Origin: Qipengyuania sphaerica
GTDB taxonomy: Bacteria > Pseudomonadota > Alphaproteobacteria > Sphingomonadales > Sphingomonadaceae
DNA length: 64,000 nucleotides
Assembly: GCF_019711595.1 (NCBI RefSeq)
Contig: NZ_JAIGNR010000002.1
Location: 1-64,000 of the forward strand
Direction: 5' to 3'
The notes below the pieces were generated by a model, which had not been told where the DNA came from, ran no database searches, and saw only the letters and a program-made list of their open reading frames with translations. Position 1 is the first letter of the stretch; the number at the start of each line of letters is the position of its first letter. Below are positions 52,190-61,077 of the stretch, one piece after another. The position numbers were made by a program, and so were the translations under genes.

Positions 52190-53872
52190 ATGCATTTCGA
52201 CGACCGCCTTGCCACTGTGTTGCGCATTCGCGCCACCGGCGAGCGTGCGGCGAAGACGCAGTTCCGCCAGCTCATCGACCTGCTTGGCGAGCGGCCGCAG
52301 GCGGGTGACCCGGCGCTGAAGGCGGCGGCCTACCTCCGGCTGATCGCGCTGGGCGAAATGATCCCGCCCAAGACCCGCGCATCCATCGTCGGCGAGCACG
52401 GCTGGCGCTTCCGCAACCCGGAACTGGTGAAATGGTTTGGCGAAGCGCATCCTCATGTGGCTGCAGCAGCGCTCTACCGTGCGCAATTGCGCGGACCCGA
52501 GTGGGCCGAACTCATCCCGAAACTGCCGATCCGCGCGCGTGGTTTCCTGCGCCACCGCAAGGACTTGCCGCATGAGGCCGTGGAAGTGCTCGACCGACTG
52601 GGCGTATCCGATCGCGCCCTGCCCGAACCCGAAATCCTCGACCTGATGGACGAGCTGGACGCGTTGCCCGAAACGGAAGAACCAGCGCCTACGCCGTCGC
52701 CCGGGCCTGACGCAGACGAGCCCACCCACCGCCCTGCCCCCGCCAAGGAGGATGTCCGCACGCTGGTCGAGCGGATCGAAGGGTTCCGCAAGGCCCACGC
52801 TGCAGAGAAGGATGCCGACGGCAATGCCGAAGCTCCCCGCCTGCCGATGGGTGACGACATGGCCGAACCCGGTCAGCCAGGCCATTTTCTTTTCGGCGCG
52901 GATTTCGACGGCCGGATCGACTGGGCCGACAAACACATCGCCCCGATGGTGGTGGGCACCGATCTCAAGACGCTCGGTTCGGATGCTGTGAAGCAGGCGC
53001 TTGCGCGCCGCCAGCCGCTGCACGGGTCCAAAGTCACCTTGCGCGGGGCAACGCGGATCGAGGGCGAATGGGTTATCGACGCCACCCCGCGCTTCACCCG
53101 CGAAGGGCGCTTTTTCGGCTATGCCGGCCGCTTCCGCCGCGCAGTGACCGAGGTCGTCGACCGCAAGGCCGCCCATGCCGATCGCCTGCGGCAATTGCTC
53201 CACGAACTGCGCACGCCGGTGAACGCCATGCAGGGCTATGCCGAGATCATCCAGCAGCAGATGATCGGGCCCGTCCCGCACGAGTACCGCGCCATCGCCG
53301 CCACCATCGCGGGCGATTCGGCGCATATCCTCGCCGGGTTCGATGAACTCGATCGGCTGGCGAAGCTGGAGGCTGGTGCCCTCGACCTCGAGCCGGGCGA
53401 GGCCGATTTTGCCGCCATCGTCCGCCGGCAGGTCCAGCAGCTTCAGACCGTGCTCAGCCCGCGCGTGGCGCGCTTCGATGCGGACCTCGGCGATGCACGC
53501 GCGCCGATCGCGATAGACCGGTCGGAAGCCGAAATGCTCGCGTGGCGCCTGCTTGCCACCTTGGCGGGAGCCACCGGCGCGGGCGAGGCGATCGGCATCC
53601 GTCTAGATACCGAGAGCGAGCAGATCGAATTCGCAGTCAAGCTGCCGGCAACGCTACGCGGCGCGGAAGACATATTCTCGGTCGAGACCCGACCCAGCAC
53701 CGGCGCGCTCAGTGCCGGCATCTTCGGCGCCGGGTTCTCGCTCAGGCTGGCGCGTGCAGAAGCGCGCGCGGCCGGCGGCGACCTGGCGCGCGACGGCGAT
53801 CGGCTGGTGCTCTCGCTGCCGCTGCTTGCCGCTGCCGGCACCGTGCCCAGCCCCGAAAATGCAACCGGATAG
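52190..53872 (+). CDS. histidine-kinase-like protein with degenerate ATPase domain
   Basis: 560 residues, no TM segment. The ribosome binding site GGAGAA precedes TTGATG, so ATG 52190 is used. An N-terminal helical region (about 1-150) reminiscent of HEAT-like repeats and a charged linker precede a PAS-like region (about 215-315). A dimerisation domain has H-box HELRTPVNAMQGYAEII. The following ATP-binding part lacks the N-box asparagines (RLLATLAGATGAGEAI) and the G1 DxGxG, although the last helix (RLARAEARAAGGDL) resembles the G2 region. It may be a phosphotransfer or scaffold protein and not an active kinase. Confidence 0.75.
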   Translation: MHFDDRLATVLRIRATGERAAKTQFRQLIDLLGERPQAGDPALKAAAYLRLIALGEMIPPKTRASIVGEHGWRFRNPELVKWFGEAHPHVAAAALYRAQLRGPEWAELIPKLPIRARGFLRHRKDLPHEAVEVLDRLGVSDRALPEPEILDLMDELDALPETEEPAPTPSPGPDADEPTHRPAPAKEDVRTLVERIEGFRKAHAAEKDADGNAEAPRLPMGDDMAEPGQPGHFLFGADFDGRIDWADKHIAPMVVGTDLKTLGSDAVKQALARRQPLHGSKVTLRGATRIEGEWVIDATPRFTREGRFFGYAGRFRRAVTEVVDRKAAHADRLRQLLHELRTPVNAMQGYAEIIQQQMIGPVPHEYRAIAATIAGDSAHILAGFDELDRLAKLEAGALDLEPGEADFAAIVRRQVQQLQTVLSPRVARFDADLGDARAPIAIDRSEAEMLAWRLLATLAGATGAGEAIGIRLDTESEQIEFAVKLPATLRGAEDIFSVETRPSTGALSAGIFGAGFSLRLARAEARAAGGDLARDGDRLVLSLPLLAAAGTVPSPENATG

Positions 53873-53951
53873 GCACAACTCGCGCATCGCCGCTTGCCCT
53901 TGGAGGAGCGCGGCGCTAGGCGGCGATTTCGCCTTCTCGGACGGTTGGCGG

Positions 53952-54028
53952 GGGCCCGTAGCTCAGTTGGTTAGAGCTGGCCGCTCATAACGGCTAGGTC
54001 GCGGGTTCGAGTCCTGCCGGGCCTACCA
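53952..54028 (+). tRNA. tRNA with CAU anticodon, probably tRNA-Ile2 (lysidine) or elongator tRNA-Met
   Basis: 77-nt cloverleaf. Acceptor GGGCCCG pairs with CGGGCCT (first pair G-T, a wobble), anticodon stem GCCGC/ACGGC-like around CTCATAA with anticodon CAT, T arm GGGTTCGAGTCC, encoded CCA. The overall form resembles alphaproteobacterial tRNA-Ile2, but the identity cannot be fixed from anticodon alone. Confidence 0.9.
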
Positions 54029-54062
54029 ACCGCCGTCCGGCAAAGAAGTTCGACGTACGTGT

Positions 54063-54139
<77 letters not shown>

Positions 54140-54172
54140 CACGTCGAACCCTGCACGGGCTAACATCCCGGG

Positions 54173-55486
54173 TCAGACAGCAGAACTGAACTTGCGACTG
54201 CTCGGCGAACGGTAGCCGTCGAAAATTGCCGCAATGGTCCGCGCATAGGGCAAGCCTTCGGGCAGGATGTCGAGCCACTGCCGGTCGATCGACGCGAGAC
54301 CGCGGTCGAGGAACGGCTGGAGAGCCTCCCTCCCCTCTCTCATCAGGCAAGCTCCGAGTTGAGCTCGGCCCTGGCATAGCAGCTGCTCGATGACCGCTGC
54401 GCGATAGCGGTCGTCGGCCGTGCGCCTGATTCCGCGATTGGCGGCCAAGTGGTCCTGCGAGGCGATCATCCGGTAACGGCCGCTGTTCTTCTCGTTCTGG
54501 GACAGAAGGTGCGGGAAGCTGCTGATTGCGGAGGCGCCGAGGCCGATCAGGACATCGCTCGGATCATCGGTAAAGCCCTGGAAATTCCGGCGGAGTTTCC
54601 CCTCGAAAGCAGCCCGCGCCAGCGGATCACCGCCTGGCCTTGCGAAATGGTCGAAGCCGATCGGCGCATAGCCGTGGGTGGCGAAATAGGAATATCCCAT
54701 CTCGGCCATGGCGAAACGCTCTCGCTGGTCGGGAAGGTTGCTATCGTCGATAACCTTCTGCCGCGGCACGATATGCGGGACATGCGCATAGCCGAACAGC
54801 GCCACGCGGTCGGCGCCAAGCACGCGGGTGCGCTGGAGGCTGTCTTCGAGATCGTGCATCGACTGGCCGGGCAGGCCGTACATGAGATCGAAATTGAGCG
54901 AGGCAACGCCTGCCTCGCGCAGCCAGTCGACCGTTTGCACGATGCAATCCTCCGATTGGACGCGCCCGATGGCTTCCTGGCAATGCGGGGCGAATGTCTG
55001 CACGCCAAGACTGGCGCGCTGGATGCCGACGCGTTCGATCACCGCCGCCCATTCCCGCGTCATCGTGCGCGGGTCGAGCTCGATCGAGATAGCCGGATCG
55101 GGCGCAGCGAAGTTGAAGAACAGTGCATCGACCAACCGCTGGAAATCGTCCGGGTTGATGGCGTTGGGGCTTCCGCCCCCGAAGGCGATCCGCCTGACGC
55201 GAGCAGATTGCGGGAGCAGCGATGCCACATGGACGATTTCGCGGTGGAGTGCGGCCAGGTAGGATTCCAGCCGCTGGCGCCGCCCAGCCGCAGCTGTGTT
55301 GCACCCGCAATAGAAGCAGATTTTCTCGCAGAACGGGATGTGGATGTAGAGCGACACGTCGCCTTCGGCGTGGCGCAGTGCCTGCCGGTAATGGTCGGTA
55401 TCCAGATCGCCGAATTCCGCAGCGGTGGGATAGCTCGTGTAGCGGGGCACGGGCTTGGCGAGCAGGTCGGGGTAATAGGTCCACAT
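54173..55486 (-). CDS. hemN: oxygen-independent coproporphyrinogen III oxidase
   Basis: 437 residues from ATG 55486. Radical-SAM 4Fe-4S cluster residues are C53, C57 and C60 in PFCEKICFYC, with Cys62 also conserved in HemN. Family-specific segments include FGGGSPNAINPDDFQRLVDAL, ISIELDPRTMTREW, ASLGVQTFAPHCQEAIGRVQ and FDLMYGLPGQ. It makes protoporphyrinogen IX without oxygen, feeding haem to the cbb3 oxidase under low oxygen. A FNR box (TTGAGCCAGATCAA) lies 34 bp upstream. It is the last gene of the cbb3 cluster, minus strand. Confidence 0.94.
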   Translation of the reverse strand: MWTYYPDLLAKPVPRYTSYPTAAEFGDLDTDHYRQALRHAEGDVSLYIHIPFCEKICFYCGCNTAAAGRRQRLESYLAALHREIVHVASLLPQSARVRRIAFGGGSPNAINPDDFQRLVDALFFNFAAPDPAISIELDPRTMTREWAAVIERVGIQRASLGVQTFAPHCQEAIGRVQSEDCIVQTVDWLREAGVASLNFDLMYGLPGQSMHDLEDSLQRTRVLGADRVALFGYAHVPHIVPRQKVIDDSNLPDQRERFAMAEMGYSYFATHGYAPIGFDHFARPGGDPLARAAFEGKLRRNFQGFTDDPSDVLIGLGASAISSFPHLLSQNEKNSGRYRMIASQDHLAANRGIRRTADDRYRAAVIEQLLCQGRAQLGACLMREGREALQPFLDRGLASIDRQWLDILPEGLPYARTIAAIFDGYRSPSSRKFSSAV

Positions 55487-55517
55487 GCCCGACTGATGGG
55501 CCGGACATGGCGAGGGG

Positions 55518-55727
55518 TCATTGAGCCAGATCAAATCTCTTTCGGCACGAGCCGCTGTGGCAGGCCTTGGCATTGCAGGGTGGCTCTGGCGGAGCCTTTC
55601 GCTTTAGCGGGATTTCCACCGATCCGCCCTGGCACAGGCCAGCCTTGATCGATTTCTCGGCCACAGGCAGCGGCCCAAGGGCCAGCGGAAGCAGCGCCAG
55701 CAAGCCGGTAAGTGTCGGCAGGCTCAT
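55518..55727 (-). CDS. small Cys-rich secreted protein of the cbb3 operon, unknown function
   Basis: 69 residues. A hydrophobic N-terminus (SLPTLTGLLALLPLALGPLPVA) looks like a signal peptide or anchor, followed by a Gln/Gly/Pro/Lys region and a C-terminal cysteine cluster C51-N-A-K-A-C56-H-S-G-S-C61 (plus Cys32). Its start overlaps the ccoS stop by ATGA and it precedes hemN, so it is probably translated as part of the operon. The spaced cysteines suggest metal (copper or haem-related) binding, but no known family was recognised. Its 3' end contains the hemN FNR box. Confidence 0.6.
   Translation of the reverse strand: MSLPTLTGLLALLPLALGPLPVAEKSIKAGLCQGGSVEIPLKRKAPPEPPCNAKACHSGSCRKRFDLAQ
55521..55534. 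promoter_or_regulatory. FNR/Anr box TTGAGCCAGATCAA upstream of hemN
   Basis: Matches the FNR consensus TTGAT-N4-ATCAA with one change (TTGAG), including the N4 CCAG, which is also the N4 of the second site at 63576. It is 34 bp from the hemN start, inside the coding end of the small Cys-rich gene. Confidence 0.8.
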
Positions 55728-55879
55728 GGCGCGTCCTCCTCCTCGTCGTCGATCAGGATGCGCTGCGCGGCCCCGTCGAGATCCTCGAATTGGCCCTTGC
55801 GCATGGCCCAGAAAAAGGCAGCCAGTCCCAGCAACCCCAGGCCCAGCGCGATCGGGATCAGGAAGGCGAGCCCGCTCAC
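55724..55879 (-). CDS. ccoS: cbb3 oxidase assembly protein CcoS
   Basis: 51 residues from a GTG at 55879, which overlaps the ccoI stop (GTGA). The single N-terminal TM (MSGLAFLIPIALGLGLLGLAAFFWAM) is followed by KGQFEDLDGAAQRIL and an acidic tail (DDEEED), the usual CcoS pattern. Its stop overlaps the next start by ATGA. It is needed for cofactor insertion into cbb3-type oxidase. Confidence 0.85.
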   Translation of the reverse strand: MSGLAFLIPIALGLGLLGLAAFFWAMRKGQFEDLDGAAQRILIDDEEEDAP

Positions 55880-57999
55880 TGCGCGGCCTTTGCGAGGCGG
55901 AGCGAATTGCCCACGACCACCACAGAACTCAGCGACATGGCGATTGCCGCTATCATCGGTGTCACCAATCCTGCCAGCGCCAGCGGCACCGCCAGCACGT
56001 TATAGACGATTGCGAAAGCCAGGTTCTGGCGGACAATCGCCATGGTCTTGCGGGCAACGCGCACTGCCAGCGCAACCGGCATGAGCGCTTTGCCGAGGAA
56101 CACCGCGTCTGCTGCCTGCTGGCTTGCATCGCTGGCGCTTCCCGGCGCTATCGAAGCATGTGCTGCCGCGAGGGCCGGTCCGTCGTTTATCCCGTCGCCG
56201 ACCATCAGCGGCTTGAGCCCGTCGCCCTTCAGGTCTTCGAGAAGGCGCAACTTTGCATCTGGGAGGAGCTCGGCCTTAGCGGCGATGCCGAGTTTACCGG
56301 CCACCGCCTCGACCGGTCCCGAGCGGTCGCCGGATATTATCGAGGCATCCACCCCCTCTTGCCTGAGCGCGGCCAGCGCATCTCCGGCATCGTCGCGAAG
56401 CGGGTCATTGAAGGGGATGTCGATCGCCTCCTCGCCTATCGCGAGGCTGGTCGCGATGGGAGCGCTCGCGTTGCGGGGTCGGACGAGCGCCACCGGCGTA
56501 TCTCCGCAAAGCGCCATCACGCCCCTGCCGGTTTCCTCGCGCAGGCCAGACAAGGTGGCTGGTTCGATCCCCTGCGCTACGAGAGCTTTCGTAATCCCCC
56601 TGCTCAGCGGGTGCCTGCTGCTTCGTGCGAGCGCCAGCGCGACGGACGCCTGATGGGTTGTGAGATGGTCGAGCTGCGGAACGGGCTCACCGAGCGTGAG
56701 CGTACCTGTCTTGTCGAACAAAGCGACATCGACCTCGGCCAGCCGCTCAAGCGCGCTGCCGTCCTTTACCAGCAAGCCGCGTTTCGCGAGTGCTCCCGAA
56801 GCGACCACCTGCGCTGCCGGCACGGCGAGGCCCATGGCACAGGGGCAGGTGATGATGAGTACGGCAATCGCGATGATCAGCGATTGGTGCCAGCCGGCCC
56901 CGGCAATCATCCAGCCTGCAAATGCCAGCAGGGCCAGGGAATGGACGGCAGGGGCGTAGAGGCGCGAGGCGCGGTCGGCGATGCGAACATAGCTGCTGCG
57001 CGACTGGCCTGCCTCGTCCATCAAGCGGGCGATTTCGGCCAGCGCGGTGTCGGACGCTGCCGCCGTCACCCGCACCTGCACCGGGTTGCCCAGATTGATC
57101 GCGCCCGCATGGACGAGATCGCCCGGACCCACGCCTTCAGGCGCGCTCTCGCCGGTAAGCATGGCATTGTCGAGCGTGGTCGAGCCGTCTTCGATGACAC
57201 CGTCGGCGGCGAGCGCCTCTCCGGCGGCCACCAGCATCAGCATGCCGGGCCCGAGATCTTCTGCGGCCAGCGTCCGGTGCGTGCCGTTTTCGCCCAGGAC
57301 CGTCGCGCTCTTGCCCATGCGCGAAAGAAGCGCGCCAATGCCCGCGCGCGTCTTGTTGCGCATGACTGCATCGAGCGCCCTGCCCGCGAGCAGGAAAAAC
57401 AGCAGCATCACCGCGCCGTCGAAATAGGCATGCTCCCCGCCGGTCATCGTTTCGAATATGCTCAGCCCCGTTGCCAGCAGGACGCCGATCGAGATCGGTA
57501 CGTCCATGTTCGTGCGCCGGTGACGCAAAGCCATGGCCGCGCTTTCGAAAAAGGGGCGGCCGGAATAGGCGACGACAGGCACGGCGATCAGCGCCGAAAG
57601 CCAGTGGAAGAGTTCGCGCGTGACACCGCCCGCGCCCGACCACACGCTGACCGACAGGAGCATGATGTTCATCATGCCGAAGCCCGCTACGGCCACGGCG
57701 CGCATCAGCGCCTTGCTCTCGCGGTCGTCCGTTGCGAGCGGATTGTCGGCGACCTTCTGCGCCTCGAAACCGATTTTCTCGATCGCAGCGACGAGGTCCT
57801 GATCGCTCAGGCTTTCATCGTGCCGGACCGCGACGCGCTTGGATGAGAAGTTGACCCGCGCCGCCGCGACACCTTCGATCTCTCCCAGCCCCCGCTCGAT
57901 CTTGGCTATGCATCCGGCACAGCGCATGCCCGGAACCGTGAAGCGGCTGTCCGTGAGCCTTTTGCCTTCGAGCTTTTCGCGGGCGAGCGGGGCGTTCAT
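55876..57999 (-). CDS. ccoI: copper-exporting P1B-type ATPase CcoI
   Basis: 707 residues. N-terminal heavy-metal domain with MRCAGCIAKIE (CAGC at residues 27-30), eight TMs, metal-channel CPC (ITCPCAMGLAVPAA), phosphorylation DKTGT, TGES actuator motif (MLTGESAPEG) and hinge GDGINDGPALAAAHASIAPGS. It supplies copper for the CuB site of the cbb3 oxidase. It lies between ccoH and ccoS with overlapping stops and starts. Confidence 0.95.
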   Translation of the reverse strand: MNAPLAREKLEGKRLTDSRFTVPGMRCAGCIAKIERGLGEIEGVAAARVNFSSKRVAVRHDESLSDQDLVAAIEKIGFEAQKVADNPLATDDRESKALMRAVAVAGFGMMNIMLLSVSVWSGAGGVTRELFHWLSALIAVPVVAYSGRPFFESAAMALRHRRTNMDVPISIGVLLATGLSIFETMTGGEHAYFDGAVMLLFFLLAGRALDAVMRNKTRAGIGALLSRMGKSATVLGENGTHRTLAAEDLGPGMLMLVAAGEALAADGVIEDGSTTLDNAMLTGESAPEGVGPGDLVHAGAINLGNPVQVRVTAAASDTALAEIARLMDEAGQSRSSYVRIADRASRLYAPAVHSLALLAFAGWMIAGAGWHQSLIIAIAVLIITCPCAMGLAVPAAQVVASGALAKRGLLVKDGSALERLAEVDVALFDKTGTLTLGEPVPQLDHLTTHQASVALALARSSRHPLSRGITKALVAQGIEPATLSGLREETGRGVMALCGDTPVALVRPRNASAPIATSLAIGEEAIDIPFNDPLRDDAGDALAALRQEGVDASIISGDRSGPVEAVAGKLGIAAKAELLPDAKLRLLEDLKGDGLKPLMVGDGINDGPALAAAHASIAPGSASDASQQAADAVFLGKALMPVALAVRVARKTMAIVRQNLAFAIVYNVLAVPLALAGLVTPMIAAIAMSLSSVVVVGNSLRLAKAAQ

Positions 58000-58445
58000 T
58001 GCAGCTCCGTTTCCTCGACCCAGCGCTCGTCACCACTCTCGATTGCAACTCGCGCGATCCATCGACCCGAAGGCAGCGTGTCGGTCGAGGCATAGAGGCC
58101 GTCACCGGTTCTTTCGAAAGTGATCGAACGGTCGTCGGGCTGACCAAGCGGCCTTCTCAGATCGGCCGACAGCTCTGCATAATGCGGGACGCCCTCGGTA
58201 GCCACTAGCAGCCGCCCGTCCCCGGTGCGGGACAGCTCGGCAGCATAGCCGAGCCTTTCGCTCTCCCTTGCTTCTTCCAGCCACCCGTTGAACTTCTGGC
58301 TCGCGACGTAGGAGTTCTCGACCACCACACCCCCGAACCCGCCAATCGCCACCGAGGCCATGTAAAAATTGACCGCAATCACGATACCGAACCCCCCGAC
58401 GAGGATTGCTGCCATGTCTTTGCCGGTAAAAGGGCGCTGCATCAT
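57996..58445 (-). CDS. ccoH: FixH/CcoH family protein
   Basis: 149 residues from ATGATG at 58445, overlapping the ccoG stop. One N-terminal TM (MAAILVGGFGIVIAVNFYMASVAIGGFGG) leads a periplasmic beta-rich domain with VVENSYVASQKFNGWLEEARESERLGYAAEL and the later WVEETELQ end. FixH/CcoH is a small subunit required for maturation of the cbb3 oxidase, usually together with CcoG and CcoI. The stop overlaps the ccoI start (4 nt). Confidence 0.9.
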   Translation of the reverse strand: MMQRPFTGKDMAAILVGGFGIVIAVNFYMASVAIGGFGGVVVENSYVASQKFNGWLEEARESERLGYAAELSRTGDGRLLVATEGVPHYAELSADLRRPLGQPDDRSITFERTGDGLYASTDTLPSGRWIARVAIESGDERWVEETELQ

Positions 58446-60025
58446 TCGTTCTCCGGTGCGTCGAAGCGGGTCTGGACGGTATCGGTCTCGCGCTGTTCGT
58501 CGAGCGAGGTGACGCGGAAGGTAAACTGCTGCGATGCCGCACCCTTGGGGACAGCAACATAGGCGCGCACCTGTCGCACGAGATCGGCTGGCACGGTCAC
58601 GGTCTGCGTAGGTGCGGACTGGTTCCGCCCGATAGTATCGGTCCACATCACCGCTCCGGGTAAGCCTTCGACCACGATTTCCATGTCACGCGGGCGGCTT
58701 TCCATGTTGCGCAGCTTGAGCGTGTAGGAATTGCGCACCGAGCCATCGGACAATAGCATGAAGGGCGGGTTGCGGTCGGGCGCTACGGTCAGTTCGGTGT
58801 GGCTGCGATTGCCCAGCGCAAACAGAAGTGCGCCGCCAATGCCCGCCCAGATCATGAAATAGGCGATCGTGCGCGGGCGCAGCAGCGTGCGCAGCGGCGA
58901 TTTCACCTCGCCCCCTGCCGCCTCGCGCTCGCAGTCCTCTAGCGTGGCATAGTCGATCAGCCCGCGCGGGCGGCCGATGTCCGCCATGACCCGGTCGCAG
59001 GCGTCGATGCACAGGCCGCAGGTAATGCAGCCGATCTGCGGGCCTTCGCGGATATCGATACCGGTCGGGCAGACCTGCACGCACTGTGTGCAGTCAATGC
59101 AGTCGCCGAACTTGTCCGGGCTGCGCTGCGCTTTCTTGACGCTGCCCCTGGGCTCCCCGCGCCAGTCCTTGTAGGTCACCAGCAGCGACTTCTCGTCCAT
59201 CATCGCTGTCTGGATGCGCGGCCAGGGACACATGTAGATGCAGACCTGCTCGCGCATGAAGCCGCCCAAGGTCACCGTGGTCAGCGTCAGGATGGCAACG
59301 GTGATATAGGCAACAGGCGCCGCCTCGCCGCGCCAGAAATCGTACACCAGCGTGGGCGCGTCGGCGAAATACATGATCCACGCGCCGCCGGTCCAGAAGC
59401 CGATGAAGAGGTAGATCGTCCATTTCAGCGCGCGGCGCATGACCTTGTTCCAGGTCCACGGTTCCGCATCGAGCCGCAGGCGCGCGTTGCGATCGCCGTC
59501 GACGAAACGGTCGACATGCTGGAAGACATCGGTCCACACCGTCTGCGGACAGGCATAGCCGCACCATGCCCGGCCGACGGCGCTGGTCACGAGGAACAGG
59601 CCGATTCCCGCCATGATCAACAGCCCGGCGACGAAATAGAATTCGTGCGGCCAGATCTCGATATTGAACATGTAAAAGCGCCGGTTGGCGAGATCGACGA
59701 GCACCGCCTGGTCGGGCGCGTAGGGCCCGCGATCCCAGCGTATCCACGGCGTGATGTAGTAAATGCCCAGCGTGACGAGCATCACCAGCCATTTGAAACG
59801 CCGGAAAGGTCCGTCGATCCGCTTGTTGTGCACCGCCTTGCGGGGCTCGTAGAGCTTTTCCGGCAGATGCTGGCGCGGCGGTTCATGCGGTTCGTGGCGA
59901 CGCGTGGCCGCTTCGGGCTCGGCGACGGCGCTGGAGACGGGCTCGTTGGTCTTGGCGACACCGTCCTCGACGATTACCGACCAGTCTCGCCCGCCCCCTG
60001 GCTTGTTCTCGTCAGGGTTGCTCAT
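58442..60025 (-). CDS. ccoG: cbb3 oxidase accessory protein CcoG (4Fe-4S ferredoxin-like)
   Basis: 527 residues from ATG 60025. A Pro/Ala/Glu N-terminus precedes several TMs (KWLVMLVTLGIYYITPWI), a WCGYACPQTVW motif and MCPWPRIQ, two 4Fe-4S ferredoxin motifs (CIDCTQCVQVCP and CITCGLCIDACD) and a C-terminal Ig-like domain with RNMESRP. It reduces copper(II) for assembly. It overlaps ccoP by 14 nt and ccoH by ATGA. An upstream in-frame ATG at 60091 lies inside ccoP and is less likely. Confidence 0.95.
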   Translation of the reverse strand: MSNPDENKPGGGRDWSVIVEDGVAKTNEPVSSAVAEPEAATRRHEPHEPPRQHLPEKLYEPRKAVHNKRIDGPFRRFKWLVMLVTLGIYYITPWIRWDRGPYAPDQAVLVDLANRRFYMFNIEIWPHEFYFVAGLLIMAGIGLFLVTSAVGRAWCGYACPQTVWTDVFQHVDRFVDGDRNARLRLDAEPWTWNKVMRRALKWTIYLFIGFWTGGAWIMYFADAPTLVYDFWRGEAAPVAYITVAILTLTTVTLGGFMREQVCIYMCPWPRIQTAMMDEKSLLVTYKDWRGEPRGSVKKAQRSPDKFGDCIDCTQCVQVCPTGIDIREGPQIGCITCGLCIDACDRVMADIGRPRGLIDYATLEDCEREAAGGEVKSPLRTLLRPRTIAYFMIWAGIGGALLFALGNRSHTELTVAPDRNPPFMLLSDGSVRNSYTLKLRNMESRPRDMEIVVEGLPGAVMWTDTIGRNQSAPTQTVTVPADLVRQVRAYVAVPKGAASQQFTFRVTSLDEQRETDTVQTRFDAPENE

Positions 60026-60923
60026 CGACCTCGACCTCGGGATCCTCGGCGACCTCGATGAAGTCTTCGCCTCCCCCGAGCGAATGGACATAGGCGGACA
60101 GCATCTTGATCGTCACTGGGTCGAGACGCCCTTCCCACTTGGTCATCATGCCCATGCGCGGGTTAAGGATCTGCCGCTTGATCTGGTCGCGGCCGCTACC
60201 GCGCAGCCAGATCGCGTCGTTGAGCCTAGGCGCACCCTGCGCCCGGTCGCCTTCGCCGCGCACACCGTGGCAGGCGGCACAGTTATCGGCGTAGAGCTGC
60301 GCTCCTACCGTGTTGCTGTCGGCCTTGCCGCTCAGAGAAAGCACGTGATCGGTCAGCGCGTCGAGCTGCGCGTTGTCGAAGGCTCCGGCAAAGGGCGGCA
60401 TCACGCTCGTGCGCGTCTCGTCGTCGTCTGCCTGGCGAATGCCATGGACAAGCGTGTACTCGATAGCCTTGAGGTCGCCGCCCCACAGCCAGTCGTCGTC
60501 ATTGAGGTTGGGATAGCCCAGTTCCTGGCTGCCTGCCGCACCCGAGCCATGACATTGCACGCAATTGACCCGGAAGGCGGCAGCGCCGCCGGCAACTGCC
60601 TGCTGCATGAGGTCGCTGTCCTCGGGCAGGCGCTCGAGCGGGATGCGGGCAAGCTGCTCGCGTACCGTGGCACGGGCCTGGTCGGCTGCGCTCATTTCTT
60701 CGGCCAGCTGGCCCCGGCTCGACCAGCCGAGAACGCCCGCCGTCGCACGGTCGATCATCGGCCAGGCCGGATAGGCAATGACATACCCGATCGAGAAAAC
60801 GATGGTGAGATAGAAGGTCCACAGCCACCACCGCGGCAGCGGCGTATCCAGTTCCTCGATCCCGTCCCATTCGTGGCCGACGGTCCGCGTGCCGGTCGGT
60901 TCATCGATGCGCTTATTCGCCAT
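60012..60923 (-). CDS. ccoP: cbb3-type cytochrome c oxidase subunit III (CcoP)
   Basis: 303 residues. An N-terminal region with one TM (LWTFYLTIVFSIGYVIAYPAW) is followed by two class I cytochrome c domains with haem sites C121-V-Q-C-H and C215-A-A-C-H, each followed by a Met-bearing motif (MPPFAG and MGMMTKWEG). It carries electrons toward CcoO and CcoN. Overlaps ccoQ by 11 nt upstream. Confidence 0.96.
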   Translation of the reverse strand: MANKRIDEPTGTRTVGHEWDGIEELDTPLPRWWLWTFYLTIVFSIGYVIAYPAWPMIDRATAGVLGWSSRGQLAEEMSAADQARATVREQLARIPLERLPEDSDLMQQAVAGGAAAFRVNCVQCHGSGAAGSQELGYPNLNDDDWLWGGDLKAIEYTLVHGIRQADDDETRTSVMPPFAGAFDNAQLDALTDHVLSLSGKADSNTVGAQLYADNCAACHGVRGEGDRAQGAPRLNDAIWLRGSGRDQIKRQILNPRMGMMTKWEGRLDPVTIKMLSAYVHSLGGGEDFIEVAEDPEVEVDEQP

Positions 60924-61077
60924 CGTCTTGTCCTTCGAAGATCAGGGTTGCAGCTTCGTGATTGCGTTTCTTCGCGCCCGGGCGGAACGGCCAGGCGCAC
61001 AGGCCGACGAACAGGACCAGCATCATCACCAGAGCATAGCTGTCCGCAAAGTGGCGCAGGGTCTCGTAAAGGCTCAT
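60913..61077 (-). CDS. ccoQ: cbb3-type oxidase small subunit CcoQ/FixQ
   Basis: 54 residues starting [17 protein letters not shown], with one TM ([20 protein letters not shown]) and a basic [10 protein letters not shown] cytoplasmic part, typical CcoQ. Starts with ATGA overlapping the ccoO stop and overlaps ccoP by 11 nt, so all four structural genes are translationally coupled. Confidence 0.92.
   Translation of the reverse strand: MSLYETLRHFADSYALVMMLVLFVGLCAWPFRPGAKKRNHEAATLIFEGQDDGE

Noticed and set aside
55567-57846. 759-codon plus-strand frame over ccoI
   Set aside because: Shadow of ccoI, no domains.
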